From Acidobacteriota bacterium (GTDB taxonomy: Bacteria > Acidobacteriota > Terriglobia > Terriglobales > Acidobacteriaceae), in contig JAGWSG010000134.1 in the NCBI GenBank assembly GCA_028876335.1, forward strand, positions 1 through 64,000: a DNA stretch of 64,000 nucleotides, given 5' to 3'. This document shows positions 1-11,752 of this stretch, one piece after another; within the stretch, counting starts at the first letter, position 1, and each line of letters begins with the position of its first letter. The notes below the pieces were generated by a model. It searched no databases. It had not been told where the DNA came from and saw nothing but the letters and a program-made list of their open reading frames with translations. The position numbers and the translations under genes were made by a program.

Positions 1-399
<399 letters not shown>

Positions 400-406
400 A
401 CTCACG

Positions 407-1822
407 ATGGCAACCAGTGAAGTGAACGTGAAAACCGCCGGTGTTGACCCGAAAACGGGCGAGTACCGGGTTGTGGGTGAAGGGCAGACCTTCGGGTCGG
501 TCACCGAAAAGATTACGCAGATTGTGCTTACTCCGCACACGCCGCTGGGCTGGTTCGCCCTGTTCGGCATTGGCGGCGCGGGTGCAACCATGCTGCTGGT
601 CGCCGTTACCTGGCTTTTCTTGAAGGGTGTCGGCATCTGGGCAATCACCCAGCCGGTCGCATGGGGCTTTGCCATCATCAACTTTGTGTGGTGGATCGGT
701 ATCGGCCACGCAGGAACGCTGATCTCGGCCATTCTCTTGCTGTTCAAGCAGAGCTGGCGCAACTCGATCAACCGCTTTGCCGAAGCCATGACGATTTTTG
801 CTGTCGTCTGCGCCGGTATGTTCCCGCTCATCCACGTTGGCCGCCCTTGGCTCGGTTACTGGCTTTTCCCACTGCCTCTCACCATGGACGTGTGGCCGCA
901 GTTCCGTTCTCCGCTTCTCTGGGACGTCTTCGCAGTTTCGACCTACGCAACCATCTCGGTGGTCTTCTGGTACATCGGCATGGTTCCTGACTTTGGAACT
1001 CTGCGCGACCGTGCGGAGTCGAAGTTTGCCCAATATATTTACGGTATGCTCTCGCTCGGCTGGCGCGGTTCGGTGCGTCACTGGATGCGTTATGAGACAG
1101 CATCGTTGCTCCTGGCCGGCTTAGCCACTCCGCTGGTGCTTTCCGTGCACACGGTCATCAGCTTTGACTTCGCCGTCGCCGTGCTCCCAGGCTGGCACAC
1201 CACCATCTTCCCGCCCTACTTCGTTGCAGGTGCAATCTATTCAGGCTTTGCCATGGTGCTTACGCTGGCCATTCCGCTGCGCAAGTTCTACGGTCTTGAA
1301 AAGCTGGTGACGGAGCGCCACATCGACAACATGGGTAAGGTCATGCTGGCCACCGGCTTTATCGTGGCCTACGGCTACGGCCTTGAAGCCTTCATGGCGT
1401 GGTATTCGGCGTCGCACTGGGAAGCATTTATGTTCTGGAACCGCATGTTCGGGCCCATGGGCTGGAGCTATTGGGTTCTGATTACATGCAACCTTGCGAT
1501 TCCCCTTACGACACTTTGGGTCCGCAAGTGGCGCCGGAATATGACCTTCATGTTCCTGCTCTCGCTGGTTGTTAACACGGGCATGTGGTTTGAGCGTTTC
1601 GTGATTGTGGTCACCAGCCTTTACCGCGACTTCCTGCCGTCCTCCTGGGGTACGTATCGCGCCACCAAGTGGGACTACATGACGTTCGTGGGTACGCTGG
1701 GACTCTTCACTGCGCTGTTCCTGCTCTTCGTCCGCTTCCTGCCCATGATTCCGATGAACGAAATTAAATTGATGCTGCCATCGGCAAAGATCAAGCCGAA
1801 GGCCGCGGAGGCTGCAGATTAA
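407..1822 (+). CDS. actC: NrfD/PsrC-like membrane subunit of alternative complex III (ActC)
   Basis: 471-aa polytopic membrane protein of NrfD type, placed between actB and an ActD-like ORF. Confidence 0.88.
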   Translation: MATSEVNVKTAGVDPKTGEYRVVGEGQTFGSVTEKITQIVLTPHTPLGWFALFGIGGAGATMLLVAVTWLFLKGVGIWAITQPVAWGFAIINFVWWIGIGHAGTLISAILLLFKQSWRNSINRFAEAMTIFAVVCAGMFPLIHVGRPWLGYWLFPLPLTMDVWPQFRSPLLWDVFAVSTYATISVVFWYIGMVPDFGTLRDRAESKFAQYIYGMLSLGWRGSVRHWMRYETASLLLAGLATPLVLSVHTVISFDFAVAVLPGWHTTIFPPYFVAGAIYSGFAMVLTLAIPLRKFYGLEKLVTERHIDNMGKVMLATGFIVAYGYGLEAFMAWYSASHWEAFMFWNRMFGPMGWSYWVLITCNLAIPLTTLWVRKWRRNMTFMFLLSLVVNTGMWFERFVIVVTSLYRDFLPSSWGTYRATKWDYMTFVGTLGLFTALFLLFVRFLPMIPMNEIKLMLPSAKIKPKAAEAAD

Positions 1823-1824
1823 CT

Positions 1825-2367
1825 ATGCCCCCTCGCGAAGGAACCTACGGCCTTCTGGCCGAATTCGATACGCCGAGCGACTTGGTACGGGCCGCTCAAA
1901 AGGCACGCCACGACGGATGGCGGCGCATGGATTGCTATACGCCCTATCCTGTCGAAGAAGCGGCTGAAGCCATCGGCTTTCATCGCAACAAGGTGCCGTT
2001 GGTTACATTGATCGGCGGGCTGATTGGCCTGTGCGCCATGTTCTCCCTTGAGACCTGGATCTCGACGCTGGCCTATCCGCTCAACATCGGCGGTCGCCCC
2101 ACCTATTCGTGGCCGGCATTTGTTGTGCCTGCGTACGAGTGGACCATTCTCTGGGCGGGCCTTTCTGCGGCCTTTGGCATGCTCGCGCTGAACGGACTGC
2201 CGAGTCTCTATCATCCTTTGTTCAATGCCCCGAACTTCCGCAATGGCGCTTCGAACGACAAGTTCTTCCTGTGCCTTGAAGCCCTCGATCCGAAGTTCGA
2301 TCTGGTCGAGACGAAAGCCTATTTGAAGACGCTCGATGCGGTTTCCGTTGTGGAGGTGGAGTACTAA
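1825..2367 (+). CDS. actD: DUF3341 membrane protein, ActD of alternative complex III
   Basis: N-terminus GLLAEFDTPSDLVRAAQKARHDGWRRMDCYTPYPVEE is typical of ActD. Its stop codon overlaps the next start by 1 bp. Confidence 0.85.
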   Translation: MPPREGTYGLLAEFDTPSDLVRAAQKARHDGWRRMDCYTPYPVEEAAEAIGFHRNKVPLVTLIGGLIGLCAMFSLETWISTLAYPLNIGGRPTYSWPAFVVPAYEWTILWAGLSAAFGMLALNGLPSLYHPLFNAPNFRNGASNDKFFLCLEALDPKFDLVETKAYLKTLDAVSVVEVEY

Positions 2368-3161
2368 TGCACGCAGTCCAACTCCAAACGAAACACTCAG
2401 GTCTTGGCCGCATCGCTGCATGCGCCGCCCTCGCTGTTCTTGGCCTAATCACAGGCTGCCGGCAGGACATGCATAATCAGCCCAAAATGTACCCGCAGCG
2501 CGGATCCAGCATGTTCGCCGATCATCGCGGCGCCCGCCCGCAGGTTCTCGATACTGTAGCCCGCGGACAATTGCATGAGGACAGCTACTTCTATACCGGT
2601 GTGATTCAAGGGCCCAATGGATACAAGGAAGAGAGCAATCTGATGCCCTTCCCTGTAACCATGGAAGTCCTCGAGCGCGGCCAGGAGCGCTTCAATATCT
2701 ACTGCACTCCCTGCCACTCGCGGGTAGGCAACGGTCTGGGTGAAATTGTGATGCGCGGCTATAAACCGGCAGCCAATTTTCACGATCAGGTGCGCATGGC
2801 GCAGCCGATTTCGCACTACTTCTATGTCATGACCCACGGCTACGGAGCCATGCCGGATTACTCGGCGCAGCTTGCACCGGTAGACCGCTGGGCAGTAGCC
2901 GCGTACATTCGCGCTTTGCAGTTGAGCGGAAATGCAACGGTCGCCGATGTTCCCGCGGGCAAGGCAATCAAGAGCCTGAAGGAAGTGGCAAAGGAAGAGA
3001 ATCTGCCGGCAAGCGATGCGGAACCCTGGGAGCTTCCAACCACCGCGGTGCAAGCGTATCCGCATACCAACGAAGGAACGCCAGCAATGGCCCCGGGCAA
3101 CCCGGCTGACCCCAAAATTTTTATTCCCGCAAGCAAACCGGCTCCAGCAGCCGCCAAGTAA
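2367..3161 (+). CDS. actE: Monohaem cytochrome c subunit ActE (lipoprotein-like N-terminus)
   Basis: One CxxCH site (YCTPCHSRVGNG), lipobox-like LITGC, and act operon context. Confidence 0.85.
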   Translation: MHAVQLQTKHSGLGRIAACAALAVLGLITGCRQDMHNQPKMYPQRGSSMFADHRGARPQVLDTVARGQLHEDSYFYTGVIQGPNGYKEESNLMPFPVTMEVLERGQERFNIYCTPCHSRVGNGLGEIVMRGYKPAANFHDQVRMAQPISHYFYVMTHGYGAMPDYSAQLAPVDRWAVAAYIRALQLSGNATVADVPAGKAIKSLKEVAKEENLPASDAEPWELPTTAVQAYPHTNEGTPAMAPGNPADPKIFIPASKPAPAAAK

Positions 3162-3175
3162 GGGTGAGAGACTGA

Positions 3176-4477
3176 ATGGCTCACGAATCACATACGAAAA
3201 CGCTCCCCGCCTCGCTCAACGCACCGTCCTTTGTTGACGGCTGGTTCAGCAAGTCACTTGTGGTGGGCGCAATTGCAACGGTCGCAGCGTTGATCCTGGC
3301 GTTTCTCGGCCAATCGCAAGATGGTCTCGGCTGGGAGCATTTCTATCGCGCCTGGGTTCTAGGCCTGGCTCTCACCTTCGGTTTCGCCGTCGGCGGTCTG
3401 GCATTGTTGATGGTGCAATACTGCTCCGGCGGTAAGTGGGGACTGCTCCTGCGCCGCCCACTTGAAGCGATGAGCCGCACGCTGCCGCTTATCTTCGTCT
3501 ACTTCCTGGTGATGGGATTCTTCTTCACCAAGAAGCTCTTTCTCTGGGCGAAATATCCTGATGCGGCTTCCACAGAATCGGCTCTCAAGGGAGGCCTGAT
3601 CACTGAACTTCAAGCACACTGCTTGAACTTCAAGCGTCCCATGCTTTCCCCGGAGATGTTCTGGATCGTGTGCCTTCTGTGCTTTGCAATCTGGGCACTC
3701 TACACGTGGCGGCTTAACAAACTCGGTGCTCTGCGAGACACACAGCCTGCCGATACGACGCCCATGTGGATCAAGAAACTGGAGAATATTTCAGGTCCGG
3801 GGTTGGTGGTCTATGCGCTTACCATGACCGCCGTCATCATCTACTGGGTCATGTCAATGGACATCACCTGGTTCTCATCGGTCTATGGCCTTCTGTTCCT
3901 GGTGGGCCAGGGATATCAGGTACTGGCACTCTCGATCATTGTGGCCATCGCGCTTTCCAAGGAAGAGCCTTTCAAGACCCTGCTGCGCCAGACCGAACAA
4001 CACGACATGGGCAAGTTCCTCTTCGCCTTCGTCATGCTGAACATCTACCTTGCCTTCGGCCAATTCCTGATCATCTGGTCGGGTAACCTGCCTGAGGAAA
4101 TTCCCTGGTACTTGGACCGAATTCGCGGCCACTGGGGCATCATCATCACTCTCGACTTCATCTTCCACTGGCTCATTCCATTCTCTCTGTTGCTGTCACG
4201 CGACATCAAACGCAACAAGAAGCGCATTGTCCGGGTTTGTCAGTGGATGATCTTTGCCAAAGCCTTTGATCTGTTCTGGCTGATTGAGCCGAACTTCAAG
4301 GACGCGGCCCGCAATTTGCATTTTTCGTGGGGAATCCTCGAATATGCAGCACTGCCGGTGGCAATGACTGCCTTCTGGTTCGCCTATTTCTCCAAACAGC
4401 TGAAGACGCGCGCACTGGTGCAGACCAACGATCCGCACTTGGCCGAAATTCTGGAGCCCGAACATGCACACGCCTGA
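3176..4477 (+). CDS. actF: ActF, second polytopic membrane subunit of alternative complex III
   Basis: 433-aa multi-TM protein, fifth in act gene order. Confidence 0.85.
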   Translation: MAHESHTKTLPASLNAPSFVDGWFSKSLVVGAIATVAALILAFLGQSQDGLGWEHFYRAWVLGLALTFGFAVGGLALLMVQYCSGGKWGLLLRRPLEAMSRTLPLIFVYFLVMGFFFTKKLFLWAKYPDAASTESALKGGLITELQAHCLNFKRPMLSPEMFWIVCLLCFAIWALYTWRLNKLGALRDTQPADTTPMWIKKLENISGPGLVVYALTMTAVIIYWVMSMDITWFSSVYGLLFLVGQGYQVLALSIIVAIALSKEEPFKTLLRQTEQHDMGKFLFAFVMLNIYLAFGQFLIIWSGNLPEEIPWYLDRIRGHWGIIITLDFIFHWLIPFSLLLSRDIKRNKKRIVRVCQWMIFAKAFDLFWLIEPNFKDAARNLHFSWGILEYAALPVAMTAFWFAYFSKQLKTRALVQTNDPHLAEILEPEHAHA

Positions 4478-5066
4478 TCCTCACGACCATAAGCCGGAAG
4501 AAATTGACGCATCCGCAGGCTATGAGAAAACTGACGTCCGAGTTACGGGCATCCTGGTCTTTCTCACCGCATTGGCCATTCTCGTCGCTGTAGTCGGGGT
4601 GCTGACTTACGGCATCGGTAAAGTTATCAATGCCCATCTGAACAAGGAAGATGGGCCTGATACCAAATGGACCAAGACTGCGGATGTTCGCGATCTGGGC
4701 GATTTGCCGAACAATCCAGCCATCCAGAAGAAGATGTCGGATATCGTCAACTCATTCCCTACACCCCGCTTGCAGCTAGACGATGGGGAGCAGGACATTG
4801 TGGATCTGCATCAACGTGAGGATCTGCTCCTCAATCACTACACCTGGGTGGATCAAGGCAAAGGAACCGTACGTATCCCCATTGAACGTGCCATGGAGTT
4901 AATCGCTCAGCGCGGATTGCCCGTGGCTCCTGCGACCACGCAGGCGCCCTTAATGACCGGCGACCATCGGCCCACCCTCACTATGCCGCTCACCAACGGT
5001 TTTGCTCGCACGGGGTATGAGCAGGAACTCGCAGCCTCTGAGGGCGAAGGCACGAGCCAGAAGTAA
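4464..5066 (+). CDS. Single-TM hypothetical protein of the act-cox locus
   Basis: Overlaps the actF stop by 14 bp. One TM helix (ILVFLTALAILVAVVGVLTYGIG) and a region YTWVDQGKGTVRIPIERAMELIAQRGLP. Confidence 0.75.
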   Translation: MHTPDPHDHKPEEIDASAGYEKTDVRVTGILVFLTALAILVAVVGVLTYGIGKVINAHLNKEDGPDTKWTKTADVRDLGDLPNNPAIQKKMSDIVNSFPTPRLQLDDGEQDIVDLHQREDLLLNHYTWVDQGKGTVRIPIERAMELIAQRGLPVAPATTQAPLMTGDHRPTLTMPLTNGFARTGYEQELAASEGEGTSQK

Positions 5067-5144
5067 TGCAAGGACGCAACCGCCATGGAGATCGTGGTTG
5101 CAGGAATTGATCACGCAAGGGAGAGCCAAGAAGGAGTCAGAATC

Positions 5145-6143
5145 ATGCAGTGCCAAAACACAATCCGGACAAACTTGCGAGGAGCCGTTGGTGTAGCTGC
5201 GGCGGCGATTGTGTTGTGCACGGCATTTCAGGCTGCTTTGCTCCGAGCTCAAGAGTCACAACAGACCCAGAAACAGAAGCAGGCGCAACAGGCCAGTAGC
5301 CCCGTTCAGGGCATGTGGAGCTATGGCAACATGCGGCGGTCCGTGGAAGAGAAGACCGAAGGTCCTGCCAATACTACACCGGGTCTGTTGTCGCATGTCG
5401 GCATCTCGCAACATCTGAATCAACAGCTGCCGCTGAATGCGCCATTCACAGATGAGTCCGGCAAACCAGTCCATCTCGGCGATTACTTCGGCAAAGTTCC
5501 AGTTATTCTCTCGCTCGTCTATTACCGCTGCCCCATGCTCTGCTCTGAAGAAATGGACGGCTTGGCAAGTGCGTTGCAGATGGTGCACTTTACACCGGGC
5601 AAGGACTTCCAGATTGTCTTCATCTCCATTGATCCAAACGAAACACCTGCAATGGCGATGCAGAAGAAAACTACGTATGTGAAGCGATACGGCAAGCCTG
5701 AAACTGCGAATGGCTGGCATTTTCTGACGGGCCCGCAGTCAAGCATTGACGCCATGGCTGCTGCCGTGGGCTTCAATTACGTAAAGCTCAAGGTGCCGGG
5801 AACCAATATCACTCAATTTGCACACGCCAGCGCCATTCAACTCTGCACGCCGCAGGGCAAAATTGCACAGTATTACATGGGTGTCGAATACTCGCCCAAA
5901 GATTTGTTGCTTGGACTGAACGAGTCCTCAAACAACAAGATTGGATCTCCGGTACAGAACATCATTACGTACTGCTACCACTATGATCCGACGACAAATA
6001 CCCACTCGCTTATCGTGGCACGAGTGGTGCAGCTGGGAGGCCTTGTGACGCTGCTTGTGCTCGGCGGTTTCATGGCCCTGATGTTCCGCCGCGACTATAA
6101 ACAAGCTCACAAGCCCATGAAAGAATCGAAGGTGAACGGATAA
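5145..6143 (+). CDS. SCO1/SenC-family copper chaperone
   Basis: YYRCPMLCSEEMDGL Cu-binding motif, signal peptide and C-terminal TM. ATG 5145 is preferred over 5085 because it has an upstream AAGGAG. Confidence 0.85.
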   Translation: MQCQNTIRTNLRGAVGVAAAAIVLCTAFQAALLRAQESQQTQKQKQAQQASSPVQGMWSYGNMRRSVEEKTEGPANTTPGLLSHVGISQHLNQQLPLNAPFTDESGKPVHLGDYFGKVPVILSLVYYRCPMLCSEEMDGLASALQMVHFTPGKDFQIVFISIDPNETPAMAMQKKTTYVKRYGKPETANGWHFLTGPQSSIDAMAAAVGFNYVKLKVPGTNITQFAHASAIQLCTPQGKIAQYYMGVEYSPKDLLLGLNESSNNKIGSPVQNIITYCYHYDPTTNTHSLIVARVVQLGGLVTLLVLGGFMALMFRRDYKQAHKPMKESKVNG

Positions 6144-6147
6144 CCGA

Positions 6148-7209
6148 ATGTCGCACATTAGTCCAGTACTATGGCAGTTCCTCGTCAAGTGGATGACGGA
6201 CTTTTCACTGTTTCCGCCTGAGGCGTCGAAGATTGCGCCCCAGATGGATGCGTTGTACTTTTTCATGGTGCTCGTCAGCCTCATTGGCCTGACCCTTGTC
6301 ATCCTTCTTGTCGTTGCCTTTTCGCTCTTGTATAACAAGCGCCGCCACCCGGTCGCGGTCCAGATCGAAGGTTCCACCCTTCTTGAGGCCACTTGGACTA
6401 TCATCCCTCTCGGCCTCTTCCTGGTGATGTTCGTCTGGGGTGCACTCATTTATTTCCGTGTTTATACTCCGCCTAATAACGCCATGAATGTATATGTGGT
6501 CGGCAAACAGTGGATGTGGAAGGCTGAGCATCCAGGCGGCCAGCATGAAATCAACGCACTGCATGTTCCCATCAATGAGCCGGTGCAAATAACCCTTATT
6601 TCGGAAGACGTGTTTCACAGCTTCTCCATTCCGGCCTTTCGCGTAAAGCGTGAAGCCATTCCGGGCCGGTACACATCTGTCTGGTTTGAGGCGACCAAGG
6701 TTGGTAAGTACCACCTCTTCTGTACGCAATACTGCGGTACGGACCACTCACATATGATCGGCTGGGTCTACGCCATGACACCGGACGACTACCAAAAGTG
6801 GCTCAATAGTTCGACCAGTGGATCATCGCTGGCACAAAATGGAGAGCGTCTGTTCGCAAGCCTCAGTTGCTCGGCCTGTCATAATTCCAGGCCCGATGCC
6901 AGAGGTCCGAACCTGGTGGGCGTCTATGGCTCCAAGCTTACTTTGACTGATGGCAGTTCCATCACGGTTGACGACGCCTATCTGCGTCAGGCGATTCTGA
7001 ACCCCTCGCAGCACGTTACTCAGGGATATGCGCCCATCATGCCCACCTATCAAGGGCAGATTAGCGAAGAAGGCGTAATCGATCTGGTGCAATACATCAA
7101 GAATCTGGACACCGATTACAGGTTGAAGCAGACTACAACCACGACGACCCTGCTGCCTGAAAGCCAAGGCAAGGCGACATCCGCAGCGAAAGGAATGGTG
7201 AAGCAATGA
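6148..7209 (+). CDS. coxB: Cytochrome c oxidase subunit II with fused C-terminal cytochrome c domain
   Basis: CuA ligands [12 protein letters not shown], plus a C-terminal CxxCH (CSACH). Confidence 0.93.
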   Translation: MSHISPVLWQFLVKWMTDFSLFPPEASKIAPQMDALYFFMVLVSLIGLTLVILLVVAFSLLYNKRRHPVAVQIEGSTLLEATWTIIPLGLFLVMFVWGALIYFRVYTPPNNAMNVYVVGKQWMWKAEHPGGQHEINALHVPINEPVQITLISEDVFHSFSIPAFRVKREAIPGRYTSVWFEATKVGKYHLFCTQYCGTDHSHMIGWVYAMTPDDYQKWLNSSTSGSSLAQNGERLFASLSCSACHNSRPDARGPNLVGVYGSKLTLTDGSSITVDDAYLRQAILNPSQHVTQGYAPIMPTYQGQISEEGVIDLVQYIKNLDTDYRLKQTTTTTTLLPESQGKATSAAKGMVKQ

Positions 7210-8867
7210 GCGATACGATCGTCGTTCTTCCCGACCAGGCAACCGCACGGCTACCCAAGACCAACTACCTGAACAAGGAGAATGGTCTCCTGAGCTGGTT
7301 GCTCACTGGCGATCACAAGCGCATCGCGATCCTCTATCTGATCTCGATCACCTTCTTCTTCTTCATAGGAGGTGCGCTGGCCAGCCTCATCCGCCTGGAA
7401 TTGCTGACCCCGCAGTCTGACCTGATGGCAACGGACACCTATAACAAGGTGTTCTCTATGCACGGCATCATCATGATCTTCTTCTTCCTGGTGCCATCGG
7501 TTCCTGCCACCATAGGCAATTTCTTCATCCCGATGATGCTCGGTGCAAAAGATCTGGCACTGCCCAAGATCAACCTGCTGAGCTGGTACCTCTATATGGC
7601 TGCTGGAACACTGGCCATTTATTCGATGATCGTGGGCGGCGTAGACACCGGTTGGACATTCACCACACCGCTGTCAACGCACTACGTCAACACGCATGTC
7701 ATCACAACAGGACTGGCTGTCTTCATAGCAGGGTTCAGCTCCATCTTCACAGGTCTGAATTTCATCGTGACCATTCACAAGATGCGCGCACCCGGTATGA
7801 CATGGTTCCGTATGCCTCTGTTTGTCTGGTCGCATTATGCAGCCAGCATATTGATGGTTCTCGGCACGCCGGTTCTGGCCATTGCACTGGTGCTCATCGT
7901 CCTGGAACGCACAATTGGTATCGGCGTCTTCGATCCGACTAAAGGCGGCGATCCACTGCTCTTCCAGCACTTGTTCTGGTTCTACTCTCACCCTGCCGTC
8001 TACATCATGATTCTTCCCGGTATGGGTGTAATTTCTGAGGTGATTTCCACCTTCAGTCGAAAACGAGTCTTCGGCTACACAGCTGTGGCATTCTCTTCGG
8101 TTGCCATCGCCGTATTTGGATTCTTTGTCTGGGCCCACCACATGTTCATCATGGGCATTTCCAACTACGCGGTACTGGTGTTCTCCCTCCTCACTATGCT
8201 TGTCGCAGTTCCTTCGGCAATCAAGATCTTCAACTGGGCTTTCACGCTCTATAAGGGATCAGTCACGTTTGAGACGCCAATGCTCTACGCATTTGGCTTC
8301 ATGGGCCTGTTCACTATTGGTGGTCTAACGGGCGTATTCCTCGGAACTGCCGGAACGGACATTCACCTGACCGAGACATACTTCATCGTCGCCCACTTCC
8401 ACTTTGTCATGGTGGGCGGTATGCTCATGGCCTTCCTCTCGGGTATTCATTTCTACTGGCCGAAGATGACGGGCAGGATGTATCCGGAGAAAATCTCTCA
8501 GCTGGCCGCCGTAGTCACGTTTATCGGATTTAACTTTACGTTCTTCCCTCAATTCATCCTGGGCACACTCGGCATGCCGCGTCGTTATGCGTCCTATCCG
8601 CCTGAGTTCCAGGTTCTGAATGTTTTCTCAACCGCGGGCGCTTCCATCCTTGGTGTCGGCTATCTGCTCCCAGTGCTGTACCTCACTTGGTCACTGAAAT
8701 ACGGCGCCATTGCAGGCAACAATCCCTGGCAGGCAACAGGCCTGGAGTGGCAAACGCAGTCTCCGCCATTGACTGAAAACTTTACTGAGATTCCTATTGT
8801 GGACCACGAGGCCTACGACTACGAGTGGCTTGAGCGTCAGAAAGAAAAAGAGGTTGCCAGTGCCTGA
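7206..8867 (+). CDS. coxA: Cytochrome c oxidase subunit I (A2-type, YSHP motif)
   Basis: 553 aa. [18 protein letters not shown] and [19 protein letters not shown] overlap with coxB. Confidence 0.96.
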   Translation: MSDTIVVLPDQATARLPKTNYLNKENGLLSWLLTGDHKRIAILYLISITFFFFIGGALASLIRLELLTPQSDLMATDTYNKVFSMHGIIMIFFFLVPSVPATIGNFFIPMMLGAKDLALPKINLLSWYLYMAAGTLAIYSMIVGGVDTGWTFTTPLSTHYVNTHVITTGLAVFIAGFSSIFTGLNFIVTIHKMRAPGMTWFRMPLFVWSHYAASILMVLGTPVLAIALVLIVLERTIGIGVFDPTKGGDPLLFQHLFWFYSHPAVYIMILPGMGVISEVISTFSRKRVFGYTAVAFSSVAIAVFGFFVWAHHMFIMGISNYAVLVFSLLTMLVAVPSAIKIFNWAFTLYKGSVTFETPMLYAFGFMGLFTIGGLTGVFLGTAGTDIHLTETYFIVAHFHFVMVGGMLMAFLSGIHFYWPKMTGRMYPEKISQLAAVVTFIGFNFTFFPQFILGTLGMPRRYASYPPEFQVLNVFSTAGASILGVGYLLPVLYLTWSLKYGAIAGNNPWQATGLEWQTQSPPLTENFTEIPIVDHEAYDYEWLERQKEKEVASA

Positions 8868-9618
8868 GAACACAGCCATTGCTGGTGCGACAGAGGTGGA
8901 AGGACATCACGAGCATCCGCCTTATCAGCGCCACCATTTTGAAACCATGGGCCAGCAGAACGATGCCACCAACTTCGCCATGTGGCTTTTTCTGCTCACC
9001 GAAATCATGTTTTTTGGCGGCCTCTTTACCGCCTATCTGATTTACCGGAACTGGTATTACCCGGCGTTCGTTCAGGGATCTCACCAATTGAGCATCTTCT
9101 GGGGAACGCTCAATACAGCTGTGCTCATCACCTCGAGCTTCACCATGGCAATGGGCGTATGGTGCGCAGAGATGCGCAAGAAGAGCGCCTTGGTGCTGTG
9201 CCTCGTGCTCACATTTGTTTTGGGCCTTGTCTTCCTTGGGATCAAGAGCATCGAATATCACGAGAAGTGGGAAAAGCACCACGTACCTGGGCTTCGCTAT
9301 AATCTGGATTCGTTTCTCAATCCTGCCTCAGATCATGAGGTTTATCAGGAGTATCACGATAAGCCATTGCCGCTCGACATGGCGCGACATACGGAGTTGT
9401 ACTTCTTCCTGTACTTCGCCATGACGGGTATGCACGCACTGCATATGATCATCGGAATTGGGATTCTCACGTTCATGATCATTCAAGCGCAGAGAGGGGC
9501 CTACACCACAGGACATGTAACCTTCGTGGAGAACTTTGGCCTTTACTGGCACTTTGTGGACATCATCTGGATTTTCCTGTTCCCACTGCTTTATCTGATA
9601 AGCAGACACGCGAATTGA
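8860..9618 (+). CDS. coxC: Cytochrome c oxidase subunit III
   Basis: In-frame GTG at 8860 overlaps the coxA stop by 8 bp. Subunit III pattern ends in [16 protein letters not shown]. Confidence 0.9.
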   Translation: MPENTAIAGATEVEGHHEHPPYQRHHFETMGQQNDATNFAMWLFLLTEIMFFGGLFTAYLIYRNWYYPAFVQGSHQLSIFWGTLNTAVLITSSFTMAMGVWCAEMRKKSALVLCLVLTFVLGLVFLGIKSIEYHEKWEKHHVPGLRYNLDSFLNPASDHEVYQEYHDKPLPLDMARHTELYFFLYFAMTGMHALHMIIGIGILTFMIIQAQRGAYTTGHVTFVENFGLYWHFVDIIWIFLFPLLYLISRHAN

Positions 9619-9641
9619 CAAAGGCAAACAAGGATACTGTT

Positions 9642-9950
9642 ATGAGCAATCACGCCGAAACCGAACATCATATCGTCAGTCCCAAGCTTTACGTGGTCAT
9701 CTTCCTCTCCTTGTTGTGCCTGACGGGGCTTACGGTCGCAGCTTCTTACGTTGAAATGTACAGTTTCAACGTGGTTGTTGCCTTGGGCATCGCCATCGTG
9801 AAGGCCATGCTGGTCGTGCTCTTCTTCATGCATGTCAAATACAGCAGCAAATTGACAAAGTTGACTGTCTTCTCTGGCCTGTTCACGTTCATGGTGTTGA
9901 TCTTCATGACGTTAGCAGACTACATCAGCCGCGCTTGGGGCCGCTGGTAA
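9642..9950 (+). CDS. coxD: Cytochrome c oxidase subunit IV, prokaryotic type
   Basis: Three TM segments, KAMLVVLFFMHVKYSSKL motif; follows coxC. Confidence 0.85.
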   Translation: MSNHAETEHHIVSPKLYVVIFLSLLCLTGLTVAASYVEMYSFNVVVALGIAIVKAMLVVLFFMHVKYSSKLTKLTVFSGLFTFMVLIFMTLADYISRAWGRW

Positions 9951-9980
9951 TTGGAAGAGTAAGATCCGCCGTATGTCCAT

Positions 9981-10002
9981 GAGGCCGCCTTTGGGCGGCC
10001 TC
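9981..10002 (+). terminator. Putative intrinsic terminator after the cox operon
   Basis: GAGGCCGCC-tttg-GGCGGCCTC hairpin 30 bp past coxD. The T-tract is weak. Confidence 0.6.
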
Positions 10003-10070
10003 GCTGCTTTCGATGGCCATTTCGTGTCATAAAATCGACATCCCTCGATTATTGATTGGACTTGAGATAA

Positions 10071-11543
10071 TTGCGACTAACTGAAGAGTGGGCCTTACGC
10101 GGCATCCATAATGAAGATGTCGCCCTCTCTCAGATTGGAATGGAAACGGAAGCTGCACTCCCAGAGTCATTAACCCGATTGTGCACCAACCCGCGTATTC
10201 AGGTTCGACGTGGCGGCGAAGTGCGTCGCAACGCACGCTGTGTTGTCTACTGGATGCAGCGGGCACAGCGCATCCATGAAAACCCCGCACTCGATGTTGC
10301 CATTGAAGCAGCCAATATTCTGGGCTTACCTGTTGTTGTTTACTTCTCTGTTATTTCCAACTACCCCAATGCCAATGTCCGGCATTACCACTTCATGCAA
10401 CAGGGGCTGTGTGATGTCGAATCAGATGCAGCTGAACGTGGAGTTGGATTCATCCTTCGCCGGCAACCAGATAACTCGCTCGAGGCTTTTCTTGAGGAGG
10501 TTGAGGCAGCGCTCCTAATTGGCGACGAGAACCCCTGTCGTGAGCCGGAGCGCTGGCGCAGCGTGCTTTCTCGCCGGCTCAAGCTGCCTTTCTGGACAGT
10601 AGACTCAGATGTAATTGTTCCTTCAGCCGTGTTCGGCCGAAGCTTTCATCTCCTGCACCACTTTCGCCCTCATCTCAATCGCGAACTGCCGCAATTCCTC
10701 GTGCCAGGCGCCAATCTCAAGCCACAATACGCATGGAAACCCTGGAAGGCGCTGGCCCACTTCTCTCCGAACGGCGATATCACAGAGGGCTTCAAGTCCC
10801 TTGATCGCAAAATCCGTCCGGTGGATACTTTCACGGGTGGGACGCACGCAGCACTGCGCCGTCTCGACGACTTTCTTTGCAAGGGCATTTCAGCTTACAC
10901 GCGTGAACGTAATCTGCCCGAGCGTGACGGCACCAGCCGGTTGTCTCCTTATCTTCATTTCGGACACATCAGCCCAATCACAATTGCTTTTGGAGTTCAA
11001 CGGGCCGTTGAGGCCGGAAGAGTCACGACGGAAGAGAGCACCAGATTTCTTGATCAGGTCATTGGCTGGCGTGAACTCTCTGTGCTCTTTGTTAAATACG
11101 AACCAAATTACGACACCTGGGAGTGCGCCGAACCTTGGGCCCGCAAGACTCTTATGGAGCACGCAGGAGACGTGAGGCAACGCTACGAATATGACGCGCT
11201 TGAACGGGGCGAGACCGGGGATGATCTCTGGAATGCGGCGCAGCGCCAGATGGTGGATACCGGATGGATGCACAATTACATGCGCATGTACTGGGCCAAG
11301 AAGATTCTTGAGTGGGCCCCGGACCCTGCTCGCGCGTTTGAATGGGCCGTCACGTTGAACGACCGCTACGAACTCGACGGTCGCGACCCGAATGGCTACG
11401 CCGGTATTGCTTGGTCCATCGTCGGCAGACACGATCGCCCCTGGTTCAATAGGCCGGTGTTTGGTTTGATTCGTCCGATGAGCGGCGCATCCCTTGCTAA
11501 GAAATTCGACTCCGAACTATACAAACGTACTTACCTCGGCTGA
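10071..11543 (+). CDS. Deoxyribodipyrimidine photolyase, class II-like
   Basis: C-terminal LNDRYELDGRDPNGYAGIAWSIVGRHDRPW...RPVFGLIR is a class II signature. Start uncertain: TTG 10071 or ATG 10140. Confidence 0.85.
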   Translation: MRLTEEWALRGIHNEDVALSQIGMETEAALPESLTRLCTNPRIQVRRGGEVRRNARCVVYWMQRAQRIHENPALDVAIEAANILGLPVVVYFSVISNYPNANVRHYHFMQQGLCDVESDAAERGVGFILRRQPDNSLEAFLEEVEAALLIGDENPCREPERWRSVLSRRLKLPFWTVDSDVIVPSAVFGRSFHLLHHFRPHLNRELPQFLVPGANLKPQYAWKPWKALAHFSPNGDITEGFKSLDRKIRPVDTFTGGTHAALRRLDDFLCKGISAYTRERNLPERDGTSRLSPYLHFGHISPITIAFGVQRAVEAGRVTTEESTRFLDQVIGWRELSVLFVKYEPNYDTWECAEPWARKTLMEHAGDVRQRYEYDALERGETGDDLWNAAQRQMVDTGWMHNYMRMYWAKKILEWAPDPARAFEWAVTLNDRYELDGRDPNGYAGIAWSIVGRHDRPWFNRPVFGLIRPMSGASLAKKFDSELYKRTYLG

Positions 11544-11752
11544 ATGCCTGTACCCAAGCACTTCGTCTCGGACTCACTTCGAGCTCCTTCCTTATGGCTG
11601 TTGAAGTATGGGCCGATTGATGAAAGATACGAAAGTGATGGGGTCGAGTGCGTTACGTCACACCAACTCCCATCGAGCCGTCCTAAAATGGCTCACAATT
11701 CCATCCCCGGAATCAGGTTGTTTCACGTGTCATAAATTCTTGGATTCCGCTC

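Noticed and set aside
2445-3191. 248-aa minus-strand ORF antisense to actE
   Set aside because: Antisense to a gene with a clear CxxCH motif; no family signature.
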